Shown piece after piece: positions 1 to 7,457 of a stretch of 64,000 nt of DNA (position 1 is the stretch's first letter; each line of letters begins with the position of its first letter). Under the pieces are notes generated by a model. It was not told where the DNA came from. It was given only the letters and a program-made list of their open reading frames with translations, and made no database searches. The stretch comes from Marinobacter nanhaiticus D15-8W (GTDB taxonomy: Bacteria; Pseudomonadota; Gammaproteobacteria; Pseudomonadales; Oleiphilaceae): positions 2,170,001 through 2,234,000 of the forward strand of contig NZ_AP028878.1 in NCBI RefSeq assembly GCF_036511935.1, in the 5' to 3' direction. The position numbers were made by a program, and so were the translations under genes.

Positions 1-612
1 GATGGTGAGTCCGAAGAGCTTCTCGCGGTGGGGGCGCAGGACCTTGGGCAAACGCTGGTCGTGGATATCGTCTTCGGTAATCGGATAGTTGGCTGCCTTT
101 ATACCGTAGTGCAGGGCGAGATACAGACACGTCGGTGTCTTGCCGCTTCGGGAAGCGCCAATCAGGATGATGTCTGCCTCGTCGTAATAGCGTGTGCGTG
201 CACCATCGTCGTTATCCAGAGCGAAATTGACCGCATGGATACGGCGTTCGTAGTTGGATTCGTTGGAGATGGAGTGGGAGCGGCCAACGGAGTAGGAAGA
301 TGAAGCCGCCAGTTCCTGCTCCAGCGGTTGCAGGAAAGTACCGAAGATATCGATCATGAAGCCGTTGGCCTTGGTGATCTCGGCCCGAATCGTGTTGTCG
401 ACGATCGTGTCGAAGACCAGCGGCTTTTCACCATCCAGCTCCGCAGACTTATTAATGCGTTTGACGAGGTTGGCGGCTTTTTCCAGATCGTCAATGTACG
501 GAACGGTAATGCGTTCGAAATGAATTTTCTCAAACTGGGCAAGCAGACTGTTGCCCAAGGCTTCGGCGGTAATACCCGTACCATCGGATATAAAAAAGGC
601 GGTCCGTTTCAT
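1..612 (-). CDS. ppsR: PEP synthase regulatory kinase/pyrophosphorylase PpsR (3' end outside window)
   Basis: Bifunctional DUF299-family regulator that inactivates PEP synthase by ADP-dependent phosphorylation of a threonine next to the catalytic histidine and reactivates it by Pi-dependent dephosphorylation. The reverse strand reads open from ATG at 612 to the window edge, 204 residues of a protein usually near 270, so the C-terminus is missing. It starts [20 protein letters not shown], typical of the family. The P-loop GASRSGKT lies at residues 152-159. It diverges from ppsA, its presumed target. A GGAG sits 13 nt upstream of the ATG, rather far, and a five-codon mini-ORF (609-623) ends on the start codon. 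Confidence 0.93.
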   Translation of the reverse strand, partial: MKRTAFFISDGTGITAEALGNSLLAQFEKIHFERITVPYIDDLEKAANLVKRINKSAELDGEKPLVFDTIVDNTIRAEITKANGFMIDIFGTFLQPLEQELAASSSYSVGRSHSISNESNYERRIHAVNFALDNDDGARTRYYDEADIILIGASRSGKTPTCLYLALHYGIKAANYPITEDDIHDQRLPKVLRPHREKLFGLTI

Positions 613-734
613 GTGAACTGCATGGCTCCGTTTCTTCGTTGTCAGGCAGGGATCCGAGGGAGTCTGGCTCCTTTCGCGCGCTACCGGTGAGAGTAAGGTA
701 ATCTGCCTGCAAGGCCGTCTGTAGGTAGGTTCCC

Positions 735-763
735 TAGGTTATCCTCGCAGGTTACAGTATGAT
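735..763 (+). promoter_or_regulatory. candidate ppsA promoter (-10 TATGAT)
   Basis: TATGAT at 758-763 matches the sigma70 -10 at five of six bases. The hexamer 17 bp upstream (735-740, TAGGTT) is a poor -35, so an activator or another sigma factor may be needed. It lies just upstream of the 20-bp tandem repeats, which would be in the 5' leader. Confidence 0.3.
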
Positions 764-772
764 ACGGCCGGT

Positions 773-832
773 ATTCGAGAGGCTACTGCCAAATTCGAGA
801 GGCTATTGCCAAGTTCGAAAAGCTGCTCGACA
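773..832 (+). repeat. 20-bp tandem direct repeats in ppsA leader
   Basis: Two adjacent 20-bp units (773-792 and 793-812) beginning ATTCGAGAGGCTA differ at a single base. A third, degenerate unit (813-832) begins GTTCGAAAAGCTG. They occupy the leader between the candidate -10 and the ppsA ribosome binding site. This could be a slippage product, repeated regulator sites or RNA structure; sequence alone does not decide. Confidence 0.85.
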
Positions 833-876
833 GGCTACAGCGCCAAATGGGCTCACAGATTTAAGGGAGATGCGCT

Positions 877-3249
877 TTGGAAGATTACATCATCTGGTTT
901 GAAAACCTGGGCATGTCAGATGTCGACCGGGTGGGTGGCAAAAATGCCTCGCTGGGGGAAATGATCAGCAACCTAGCCAACGCCGGTGTGACTGTTCCGG
1001 GTGGTTTCGCCACGACGGCCCATGCGTATCGCGAATTTCTCGCCAAGGACGGTCTGAAGGACCGTATCGATGAAGCGCTCGAAGCGCTGGATATCAATGA
1101 TGTGAACGAGCTGGCTCGGGTCGGTGCCCAGGTTCGCCAGTGGATCAATGACACACCATTCCCTGAATCCCTGGAAAAGGCCCTGGAAGATGCGTATTCG
1201 CAGCTGCAGGCGGGGAATACCAACATGGCGGTAGCGGTCCGCTCCTCGGCCACGGCTGAAGACCTGCCCGATGCGTCCTTTGCCGGCCAGCAGGAAACCT
1301 TCCTCAATATTGTTGGTCTCGACCACGTCAAGCATGCCGTGCGGGAGGTCTTTGCGTCCCTGTTCAACGACCGTGCGATTTCCTACCGGGTCCACCACGG
1401 TTTCGATCACAAGATGGTGGCTCTTTCCGCCGGTATCCAGAAGATGGTGCGCAGTGAGACGGCGGCCAGCGGTGTCATGTTTACCCTGGACACCGAATCC
1501 GGCTTCCAGAATGTCGTCTTCATCACCGCCTCCTATGGCCTGGGTGAAACCGTCGTCCAGGGTGCTGTAAACCCGGACGAATTTTACGTGCACAAGCCGA
1601 CCCTCGAAGCGGGTCGACCGGCGGTCCTGCGTCGTAACCTGGGCAGCAAGGCCATCAAGATGGTCTACGGCAACAGTGCCGAAGCCGGCAAGTCGGTCGA
1701 AACCGTCAAGGTCGAGCAGGATGATCGCAATACCTTCTGTATCAAGGATGCAGAAGTCGAGGATCTGGCCCGTCAGGCCCTGATCATCGAGAAGCATTAC
1801 AAGCGTCCGATGGACATCGAATGGGCGAAGGACGGCGACGATGGCCGTATCTACATCGTCCAGGCCCGCCCGGAAACAGTGAAGAGCCGGGTTGCCGCCA
1901 ACGTCATGGAGCGTTACCTGCTCAAGGAAACCGGCAAGGTCATCGCCGAAGGCCGCAGTATCGGTCACCGGATCGGCAAAGGCCCGGTACGCGTGGTCAC
2001 CAGCATCCAGGAGATGGACCGTGTCCAGGCTGGAGATGTGCTGGTTACGGATATGACCGACCCGGACTGGGAGCCGGTCATGAAGCGTGCGGCGGCTATC
2101 GTAACCGACCGCGGTGGCCGTACCTGTCACGCGGCTATCATTGCTCGTGAACTGGGTATTCCGGCGGTCGTCGGCTGTGGCGATGCCACCGATGTATTGA
2201 AGGAAGGCCAGGAAGTCACCGTATCCTGTGCCGAAGGTGATACCGGTCTGATCTATGAGGGCAGCCTGGATTTCGAACTGCGTGAGAACACGGTCGAGTC
2301 CATGCCGGCCATTCCGTTCAAGATCATGATGAACGTCGGCAACCCGGATCGTGCCTTCGATTTCCAGTCCTTGCCCAACGAAGGCGTAGGACTGGCCCGT
2401 CTGGAGTTCATCATCAACCGTATGATCGGTGTACATCCGAAGGCGCTGCTCAACTTTGACGGCCTGCCCCGCGATATCAAGCAGACGGTGGAGAAGCGGA
2501 TCTCGGGTTACGCGTCACCGGTGGATTTCTATGTCGATAAGCTGGTCGAGGGTATTTCCACCCTGGCTGCCGCCTTCGCCGACAAGAAAGTGATCGTGCG
2601 CCTTTCCGACTTCAAGTCCAACGAATATGCCAACCTGATCGGCGGCACGCTGTATGAGCCGGACGAAGAAAACCCGATGCTTGGCTTCCGTGGCGCGTCT
2701 CGCTATATCTCCGAAACCTTCCGTGACTGCTTCGAACTCGAGTGCCGGGCGTTGAAGAAAGTCCGTGAGGAAATGGGCTTCGAGAACGTGGAAATCATGG
2801 TGCCATTCGTGCGTACCGTGGGTGAGGCCAGTCAGGTCGTTGAGCTGCTTGCCGAGAATGGCCTGAAACGTGGTGAGAACGGCTTGCGTGTCATCATGAT
2901 GTGCGAGCTCCCCGCCAACGCGCTGCTGGCTGATGAGTTCCTTGAGCACTTCGACGGTTTCTCCATCGGCTCCAACGACCTGACCCAGCTTACCCTGGGC
3001 CTGGACAGGGATTCCGGCATCGTTGCGCACCTGTTCGACGAGCGCAACGAAGCGGTCAAGAAGCTGTTGTCCAATGCCATCAAGGCCTGCAGGAAAGCCA
3101 ACAAGTACGTCGGTATCTGCGGCCAGGGCCCCTCCGACCATCCTGACCTGGCCAAGTGGCTGATGGAAGAGGGCATCGACAGCGTTTCCCTGAACCCGGA
3201 CTCAGTGCTCGATACCTGGTTCTTCCTCGCCGACGAAGAGTTGGTCTAA
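877..3249 (+). CDS. ppsA: Phosphoenolpyruvate synthase
   Basis: Makes PEP from pyruvate, ATP and water for gluconeogenesis in the cytoplasm. The 790-residue length is close to E. coli PpsA (792). An N-terminal ATP-binding domain (about 1-330) precedes the swivelling phosphohistidine domain with GGRTCHAAI, giving His418 and the regulatory Thr416, and a C-terminal PEP/pyruvate domain with GSNDLTQ and Cys748 in GICGQGPSD. The start is TTG at 877, seven bases after AAGGGAGA; the ATG at 870 is out of frame. It diverges from ppsR, which should phosphorylate Thr416. A strong hairpin terminator follows, so it is probably monocistronic. Confidence 0.97.
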   Translation: MEDYIIWFENLGMSDVDRVGGKNASLGEMISNLANAGVTVPGGFATTAHAYREFLAKDGLKDRIDEALEALDINDVNELARVGAQVRQWINDTPFPESLEKALEDAYSQLQAGNTNMAVAVRSSATAEDLPDASFAGQQETFLNIVGLDHVKHAVREVFASLFNDRAISYRVHHGFDHKMVALSAGIQKMVRSETAASGVMFTLDTESGFQNVVFITASYGLGETVVQGAVNPDEFYVHKPTLEAGRPAVLRRNLGSKAIKMVYGNSAEAGKSVETVKVEQDDRNTFCIKDAEVEDLARQALIIEKHYKRPMDIEWAKDGDDGRIYIVQARPETVKSRVAANVMERYLLKETGKVIAEGRSIGHRIGKGPVRVVTSIQEMDRVQAGDVLVTDMTDPDWEPVMKRAAAIVTDRGGRTCHAAIIARELGIPAVVGCGDATDVLKEGQEVTVSCAEGDTGLIYEGSLDFELRENTVESMPAIPFKIMMNVGNPDRAFDFQSLPNEGVGLARLEFIINRMIGVHPKALLNFDGLPRDIKQTVEKRISGYASPVDFYVDKLVEGISTLAAAFADKKVIVRLSDFKSNEYANLIGGTLYEPDEENPMLGFRGASRYISETFRDCFELECRALKKVREEMGFENVEIMVPFVRTVGEASQVVELLAENGLKRGENGLRVIMMCELPANALLADEFLEHFDGFSIGSNDLTQLTLGLDRDSGIVAHLFDERNEAVKKLLSNAIKACRKANKYVGICGQGPSDHPDLAKWLMEEGIDSVSLNPDSVLDTWFFLADEELV

Positions 3250-3259
3250 GTCTGACCTG

Positions 3260-3288
3260 AAAAGCCGGTGCTCATCTCACCGGCTTTT
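3260..3288 (+). terminator. Rho-independent terminator of ppsA
   Basis: Perfect 11-bp inverted repeat AAAAGCCGGTG / CACCGGCTTTT with a 7-nt loop starts 11 bases after the ppsA stop. The T-run is the descending arm. Confidence 0.85.
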
Positions 3289-3350
3289 CATTCTGTCTTA
3301 AAGCTTATTGAGCCATACAGCTTCCCCATTCAAGACTGAAGGAGAATGTG

Positions 3351-3836
3351 ATGGATATAGTGACGCCTGACCTGTGCGATGAGTACCCGGAGGTAACGGT
3401 CGTAGAGCCTGGTTTTAACAACTACGGCGGTATCAAGGCGTTTGGCGGCGAGATCGTGACCGTGAAGTGCTTCGAGGACAATTCCGTCGTGAAGGAGCAG
3501 GTCGGTCTTCCGGGTAAAGGCAAAGTTATGGTGGTGGACGGTGGCGGATCGCGTCGCGCAGCGCTACTTGGCGATATGCTGGCTGAGAAGGCCGCGAGCA
3601 ACGGCTGGGCCGGCATTATTATCTACGGCTGTATTCGTGATGTCGACGTGATCGGCGAAACGCAACTGGGCGTCCAGGCTCTGGCGACAATTCCACGTAA
3701 AACCGAGAAGCGGGGCATCGGCGACCTGAATGTACCCGTGACCTTCCATGGCGTCACCTTCAGGCCCGGTCACTACGTCTATGCGGACAACAACGGTATT
3801 ATCGTTTCTGAGAAGCCGCTCTCGACGCCCGCCTGA
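3351..3836 (+). CDS. rraA: RraA-family protein (RNase E activity regulator / possible HMG aldolase)
   Basis: 161 residues, the same length as E. coli RraA, a trimeric protein that binds RNase E and inhibits RNA decay. ATG 3351 is chosen over GTG 3348 because GGAG lies six bases upstream of it. The segment [11 protein letters not shown] leads to YGCIRDVD (Arg96-Asp97). This Arg-Asp pair is typical of class II 4-hydroxy-4-methyl-2-oxoglutarate aldolases, whereas E. coli RraA has Arg-Gln there. The protein could therefore be an aldolase or oxaloacetate decarboxylase, an RNase E regulator, or both. rne lies 4 kb downstream. Family assignment is firm; in vivo role is not. Confidence 0.88.
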   Translation: MDIVTPDLCDEYPEVTVVEPGFNNYGGIKAFGGEIVTVKCFEDNSVVKEQVGLPGKGKVMVVDGGGSRRAALLGDMLAEKAASNGWAGIIIYGCIRDVDVIGETQLGVQALATIPRKTEKRGIGDLNVPVTFHGVTFRPGHYVYADNNGIIVSEKPLSTPA

Positions 3837-3847
3837 CTGCGTTCCTT

Positions 3848-3888
3848 GCCCGGTGGTAGCGATGCCCCCGGGCTTATCACTTTTCTTT
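3848..3888 (+). terminator. probable rraA terminator
   Basis: GCCCGG at 3848-3853 pairs with CCGGGC at 3868-3873 across a 14-nt loop, followed by a T-rich stretch (TTATCACTTTTCTTT). The loop is long, so efficiency is uncertain. Confidence 0.45.
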
Positions 3889-3945
3889 CAAGAGCAGCTC
3901 TTCCGGTAATATGTACTGCTCAGGTATCAGGCAGCGGCGCTCCCG

Positions 3946-4248
3946 CTAACGTTTAACTTCCCTGATGGCCGCGCCAATCAGGTAACCGCCCTCGGCGGGT
4001 TCGCAGCGAAGGACTTCGATAACGGTTTCAAACGGTGGGAACTGTTCGTTGGTCGAAGGTAGGAGGGTATGGAGCTGAGTACCTTCAGCAAACGCTGTTT
4101 CCACGAGAACCTGCATACCGGTACCACTCAAATCCTTGCATAGCCCCTTGTGTTGTCTGCCTTCGGCATCGGTGATGGTGATCTCTGTGTTCACCTGCAT
4201 ACGGTGAAAATCCCGTTTTTCTGAAAAATCACGCATTATCGTTGCCAC
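3946..4248 (-). CDS. single-domain PilZ protein (c-di-GMP binding)
   Basis: A 100-residue protein made almost only of a PilZ domain. Both ligand motifs are present: RDFHR (RxxxR, residues 12-16) and DLSGTG (DxSxxG, 39-44), so it should bind cyclic di-GMP. Single-domain PilZ proteins usually act as adaptors controlling motility or exopolysaccharide; nothing nearby names its partner. Start is GTG at 4248, preceded by AGAGG at seven bases; the in-frame ATG at 4236 (residue 5) has no such site. No diguanylate cyclase or phosphodiesterase gene is in the window. Confidence 0.85.
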   Translation of the reverse strand: MATIMRDFSEKRDFHRMQVNTEITITDAEGRQHKGLCKDLSGTGMQVLVETAFAEGTQLHTLLPSTNEQFPPFETVIEVLRCEPAEGGYLIGAAIREVKR

Positions 4249-4444
4249 GGTTATACCTCTTCGGCTTATGTTTTATCTGTTATAAGGCGACAAAGCAGCA
4301 CAGTCAAAGAACTATCCGTAATAAACAAGCGTCGATGCCTGTTATTTAGTGCGTGGGCATCATCAAAGCCACAATATATGGTGCCTGGCGTTGGAGGTAG
4401 GCGTGTTTCAGGAGAAAAATGAAGGGAATGTAAAGAGAGTGGAT

Positions 4445-4450
4445 ATTATA
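4445..4450 (-). promoter_or_regulatory. candidate promoter for the PilZ gene
   Basis: Consensus TATAAT on the reverse strand, about 197 bp upstream of the PilZ start codon. No convincing -35 is seen 17 bp further upstream. The rest of the gap 4249-4444 shows nothing recognisable. Confidence 0.25.
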
Positions 4451-4458
4451 GCGAGCGG

Positions 4459-4498
4459 CATCCCCGGAGAATATGGGGCGTCTGTGTCTCCGGGGATG
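4459..4498 (-). terminator. 12-bp inverted repeat after the SH3-domain gene
   Basis: Perfect arms CATCCCCGGAGA and TCTCCGGGGATG separated by 16 nt, beginning 10 bases beyond the stop of the SH3-domain gene. It probably ends or stabilises that transcript. There is no U-tract on the reverse strand, so it is not a textbook intrinsic terminator. Confidence 0.55.
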
Positions 4499-4507
4499 AG
4501 TACCGTA

Positions 4508-5257
4508 TCAGGCCCAGTTATCTGTCTTGCGGGTTGGCTTCAGCCAGGGCAGGACTACGGCGATCAGAACGCCGGCACCCACCAGCATGGCGCCCAGTAG
4601 CATGAAATCCGACTCCTTCTTGGCTTCCAGGCGCTCGTTCTCCGCAGTGAGGACCTCCACTTCCTTGCGCAGCTGCTGATTACTTTCCTGCAGCTCCCGG
4701 TTGCGACGGTCCAGGGTAAGTGCGTTGGACGATACTTCCTTGATGCGCTCGAGTTCGGTGCTGAGGTTGCCCACCCTCGACTCGAGCGTTTCTTCGGAAG
4801 ACGCCAACTCGTTGCGTTCGGCGCGGAGCGAACTCAGTTGTTCCTGGCTTTGCTTGAGTTCGGCCTCTGCCTGTTCGAGCCTTCGCTGCGCGGCGGATAG
4901 ACGGTCGCGAGCGATGGGTTCTGCCGACAGGTAGCGGGTGAGCACCCAGCCTTCCTGTCCATCGGACGTGCGTACCCTGCTGTATCCCGACGCGTCCTCT
5001 TCCAGCACCTCCAGTCGCGTGCCGGAAGTAAGGCTGTCGAGAATCCGGAATTGGTTACCCGCACCGCTACGCAGCATGATCAGCAGTTCATCATCGACGT
5101 ATCGGGTCTGGGCCAAAACCGGGATCGAAAGCGCTGCCAGTAAGACAGCCACCAGAAGCTTGTTAGGTACGAGTAGCTTGCTCGGTGAAAACAGCTTGTT
5201 CAGTGCGAATGGCTTGTGAATCACAACGAATCGTTCCTGCTTATTTTCCGGACGCAT
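4508..5257 (-). CDS. SH3-domain, coiled-coil, C-terminally anchored envelope protein (YgiM-like)
   Basis: 249 residues matching the SH3-and-anchor (TIGR04211, YgiM-like) architecture. An N-terminal hydrophobic signal is followed by a bacterial SH3 domain (about 50-112, with SGTRLEVLEE and GWVLTRYLS), a long heptad-rich coiled coil (about 115-220), and a C-terminal transmembrane helix (about 222-240) with a basic tail KPTRK. It would lie in the periplasm tethered to the inner membrane; the molecular function of the family is not established. The leader is unusual: residues 17-34 are a threefold hexapeptide repeat ending NKL/SKL/NKL before the hydrophobic core, encoded by an 18-bp repeat. Confidence 0.85.
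   Translation of the reverse strand: MRPENKQERFVVIHKPFALNKLFSPSKLLVPNKLLVAVLLAALSIPVLAQTRYVDDELLIMLRSGAGNQFRILDSLTSGTRLEVLEEDASGYSRVRTSDGQEGWVLTRYLSAEPIARDRLSAAQRRLEQAEAELKQSQEQLSSLRAERNELASSEETLESRVGNLSTELERIKEVSSNALTLDRRNRELQESNQQLRKEVEVLTAENERLEAKKESDFMLLGAMLVGAGVLIAVVLPWLKPTRKTDNWA
5157..5210 (-). repeat. three degenerate 18-bp tandem repeats in signal-peptide coding region
   Basis: Units at 5157-5174, 5175-5192 and 5193-5210 (forward strand) each begin AGCTTGTT or AGCTTGCT, with a partial fourth unit from 5211. They encode FALNKL, FSPSKL and LVPNKL in the N-region of the SH3-domain protein, lengthening it beyond a normal signal peptide. Confidence 0.8.
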
Positions 5258-5457
5258 CCCGGGGTCCTGAATCAGGTCGGCCAGGTCGGGAGAGAGCGAC
5301 CTTTATTGTTCCATCGGAAGGGCGGGCGATGGTGTCCCCCGACGCCGTGTAAGGCTACTTTTCAGAGGCCATGTAAACCGGGAATTCTGTCATAGTTCCC
5401 GACGCGATCAAGCGCCGACTTATTACGATCTGTCAATGCTACGTCGAATGTGTCATA

Positions 5458-5757
5458 TCAAGGTAGCACTGGCTTGAAAGGCTTCACCATCACGCTCGCA
5501 TAGACGCCGGCGGCAACGTAGGGATCATCGTCCGCCCACCGCTGGGCCGCTTCCAGCGACTCGAATTCCGCGACGACCAGACTACCGGTAAAGCCAGCTG
5601 GGCCAGGATCCGGGCTGTCGATCGCCGGATAGGGGCCGGCAAGCATCAGGCGACCTTCTTCCTTGAGTGCCTCAAGCCGCTCAATATGAGCGGGGCGGGC
5701 TTCCTTGCGCAGAGGCAAGCTGTTGTCCACATCCTGACTGATGATGGCGTAGTACAT
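5458..5757 (-). CDS. yciI: YciI-family protein
   Basis: 99 residues, nearly the length of E. coli YciI (98). The YciI/YCII-related fold is recognised from [10 protein letters not shown], His24 in RPAHIERL, the GP at 41-42 and the DDPY segment at 77-80; His24 and a nearby acidic residue form the putative active site of the family. The cellular role is unknown. It is divergent from the PHP-domain gene at 5838, the pairing expected from the yciI-yciV neighbourhood of gammaproteobacteria. The 200-bp gap to the SH3-domain gene holds no feature I can support. Confidence 0.85.
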   Translation of the reverse strand: MYYAIISQDVDNSLPLRKEARPAHIERLEALKEEGRLMLAGPYPAIDSPDPGPAGFTGSLVVAEFESLEAAQRWADDDPYVAAGVYASVMVKPFKPVLP

Positions 5758-5837
5758 GGCTATCCCTCCGGGGTTGCACTGGCCTGATATCGGGTCGAAG
5801 CGTATCCTGTGCCGTACATTAAAGGGTTAGGCACCAT

Positions 5838-6746
5838 ATGACCATATCTGCAACACAATCTGTCCGAATTGACCTGCATTGTCACAGTACAGCATCTGAT
5901 GGTGCGCTTAGTCCCGGCGATGTTGTCAGGCGTGCAGCGGACAATGGTGTAACCCACCTGGCTCTGACCGACCATGACACGACCGCAGGTTTGCCGGAAG
6001 CGCGGCAGGCCTCACTGGATGTGGGGCTGAGTTTGATCAACGGAATCGAATTGTCCTGCCAGTGGCGCTCCCACACGATTCATATCGTTGGCCTGGGATT
6101 TGATGACGAGGATCCGCAATGGCAAGCGGCCCTAAAAGAACAGGCCGATAATCGTTGGCAGCGAGCCCGCATGATCGAGGAACGCCTGCGTAAGTTGGGT
6201 GTCGACGACCTGCTGACGAAGGCCACCGGGGCTGCCGGTGGCGATGTCCCGGGTCGGCCCCATTTTGCCCGGATACTGATTGACGAGGGTGTAGTAAGGG
6301 ATAACGGCCAGGCGTTCAAACGTTACCTTGGCGCTGGCAAGCCAGGCGATGTAAAAGCGTGCTGGCCTTCACTCGAAGTGGTCACCGGCTGGATACGGAG
6401 TGCTGGCGGTATCGCTGTGGTGGCGCACCCGAAGAAGTACAAGATGACGGCTACCAAGCTGCGGGCACTGATGAAGGATTTTGTCGACGCCGGCGGGCAG
6501 GGCATGGAGGTGCTGACTTCGGGTCAGTCCAGTGGGGATTTGGGGTTTCTGGCGGAGCTATGCCGGCGGGAAGGTTATCTGGCTTCCCAGGGGAGCGATT
6601 TCCACTTCCCTGGTGCGGCTTGGTGTGACCTTGGGCGCTTGCCCGGCGTACTGCCCGAGGGCCTGGAGCCTGTCTGGCGCCATCTGCCAGGGCTCCAGGA
6701 GGCCCTACGCGGGGACGTGAAATTGCAGGTACAGATCAGTCAATGA
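5838..6746 (+). CDS. rnm: PHP-domain 5'-3' exoribonuclease (RNase AM / TrpH)
   Basis: 302-residue PHP phosphoesterase, close to E. coli RNase AM (YciV/TrpH, 293), which trims the 5' ends of rRNA and removes nucleotides from 3'-phosphoadenosine 5'-phosphate-type or RNA substrates. Metal-binding motifs are complete: HCHSTASDG (His14, His16, Asp21), TDHD (44-47), GIEL, VAHPKKY and GSDFHFPG. ATG 5838 is close to the divergent yciI start. The 3' end overlaps the convergent UPF0149 gene by 42 bp, an unusually large tail-to-tail overlap. Confidence 0.9.
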   Translation: MTISATQSVRIDLHCHSTASDGALSPGDVVRRAADNGVTHLALTDHDTTAGLPEARQASLDVGLSLINGIELSCQWRSHTIHIVGLGFDDEDPQWQAALKEQADNRWQRARMIEERLRKLGVDDLLTKATGAAGGDVPGRPHFARILIDEGVVRDNGQAFKRYLGAGKPGDVKACWPSLEVVTGWIRSAGGIAVVAHPKKYKMTATKLRALMKDFVDAGGQGMEVLTSGQSSGDLGFLAELCRREGYLASQGSDFHFPGAAWCDLGRLPGVLPEGLEPVWRHLPGLQEALRGDVKLQVQISQ

Positions 6747-7244
6747 ATCGGGAATGGCATCGGCCATTTCCTGGCTAAGCTTCTCGCTACTGCGCACGCG
6801 CTCGAAGTCCTCGTCCTCGAACAACCCGGACAGGGCCAGCATTGGCAACAGCAGATCCGCGGTTTTCTTTTCGTTCATCTCTAGCCACTCGTCTTCATGC
6901 TGGAGGAAGGTGTCGACGAATCCGGCGCACCAGTTTTCCAGAGCGTTCATCGGATCGCCGTCTTCAGGCTCCGGCAGTTCCAGGGCTTCTCCCCGGTCCA
7001 GCGACACGGTCATCGCTTCGCTCATCTTGCGAACAGCATGATCAAAGGCTTCCGGCACGCCCGAGGAGGGCACTTCGTCCAGCCCGGTGGCAATAAGGAA
7101 CATGGCCTTTGAGTCCAGTTCGTGTGGGCCTACGACGCTGGCGCTGACCACACCATGCAGCCCGAAGAAATCCAGGGCATCGTCGCCCCAGGGGTCGGCG
7201 AACAGGATATCTTCAACGGCTTCGATTTCTTGTGGAGACAGCAT
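6705..7244 (-). CDS. UPF0149 (YecA/YgfB) family protein
   Basis: 179 residues with family hallmarks: LHGVVSASVVGP near the N-terminus and LENWCAGFVDTFLQ in the middle, and a largely acidic, helical composition. The SEC-C metal-binding tail of YecA is absent, so it is closer to YgfB or short UPF0149 members. Biochemical function is unknown. ATG 7244 follows GGGAGAG at ten bases. The coding end overlaps the RNase AM gene on the other strand (6705-6746). Confidence 0.8.
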   Translation of the reverse strand: MLSPQEIEAVEDILFADPWGDDALDFFGLHGVVSASVVGPHELDSKAMFLIATGLDEVPSSGVPEAFDHAVRKMSEAMTVSLDRGEALELPEPEDGDPMNALENWCAGFVDTFLQHEDEWLEMNEKKTADLLLPMLALSGLFEDEDFERVRSSEKLSQEMADAIPDSLTDLYLQFHVPA

Positions 7245-7373
7245 TCTTCAAACTCTCCCGATTGGGCGGCACGACACGATTGGACGCTATTATAGCGACT
7301 GTATCGGCAACACAGTAAGTTTCCGGGTTACCGGATATCAATGGTCTTTTTGCTGGAAATTGTAAGGACGTAG

Positions 7374-7404
7374 AAAAAAGCGGGTGCCCCTAGGGGCACC
7401 CGCT
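7374..7404 (-). terminator. Rho-independent terminator of rne
   Basis: Reverse-strand AGCGGGTGCCCC / GGGGCACCCGCT inverted repeat (12-bp arms around TA) followed by TTTTT, 54 bp beyond the rne stop. Confidence 0.92.
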
Positions 7405-7457
7405 CTATCTAGCGTAGGGCTGCTGGCGTTCAACCGCTGTCGCCAGGGAAGCCTTGT

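Noticed and set aside
28..690. forward-strand open frames at the left edge
   Set aside because: They lie opposite ppsR, which carries the P-loop and family motifs on the reverse strand.
973..2436. 487-codon reverse-strand open frame inside ppsA
   Set aside because: Antisense shadow of a conserved GC-rich gene; no ribosome binding site and no recognisable domain.
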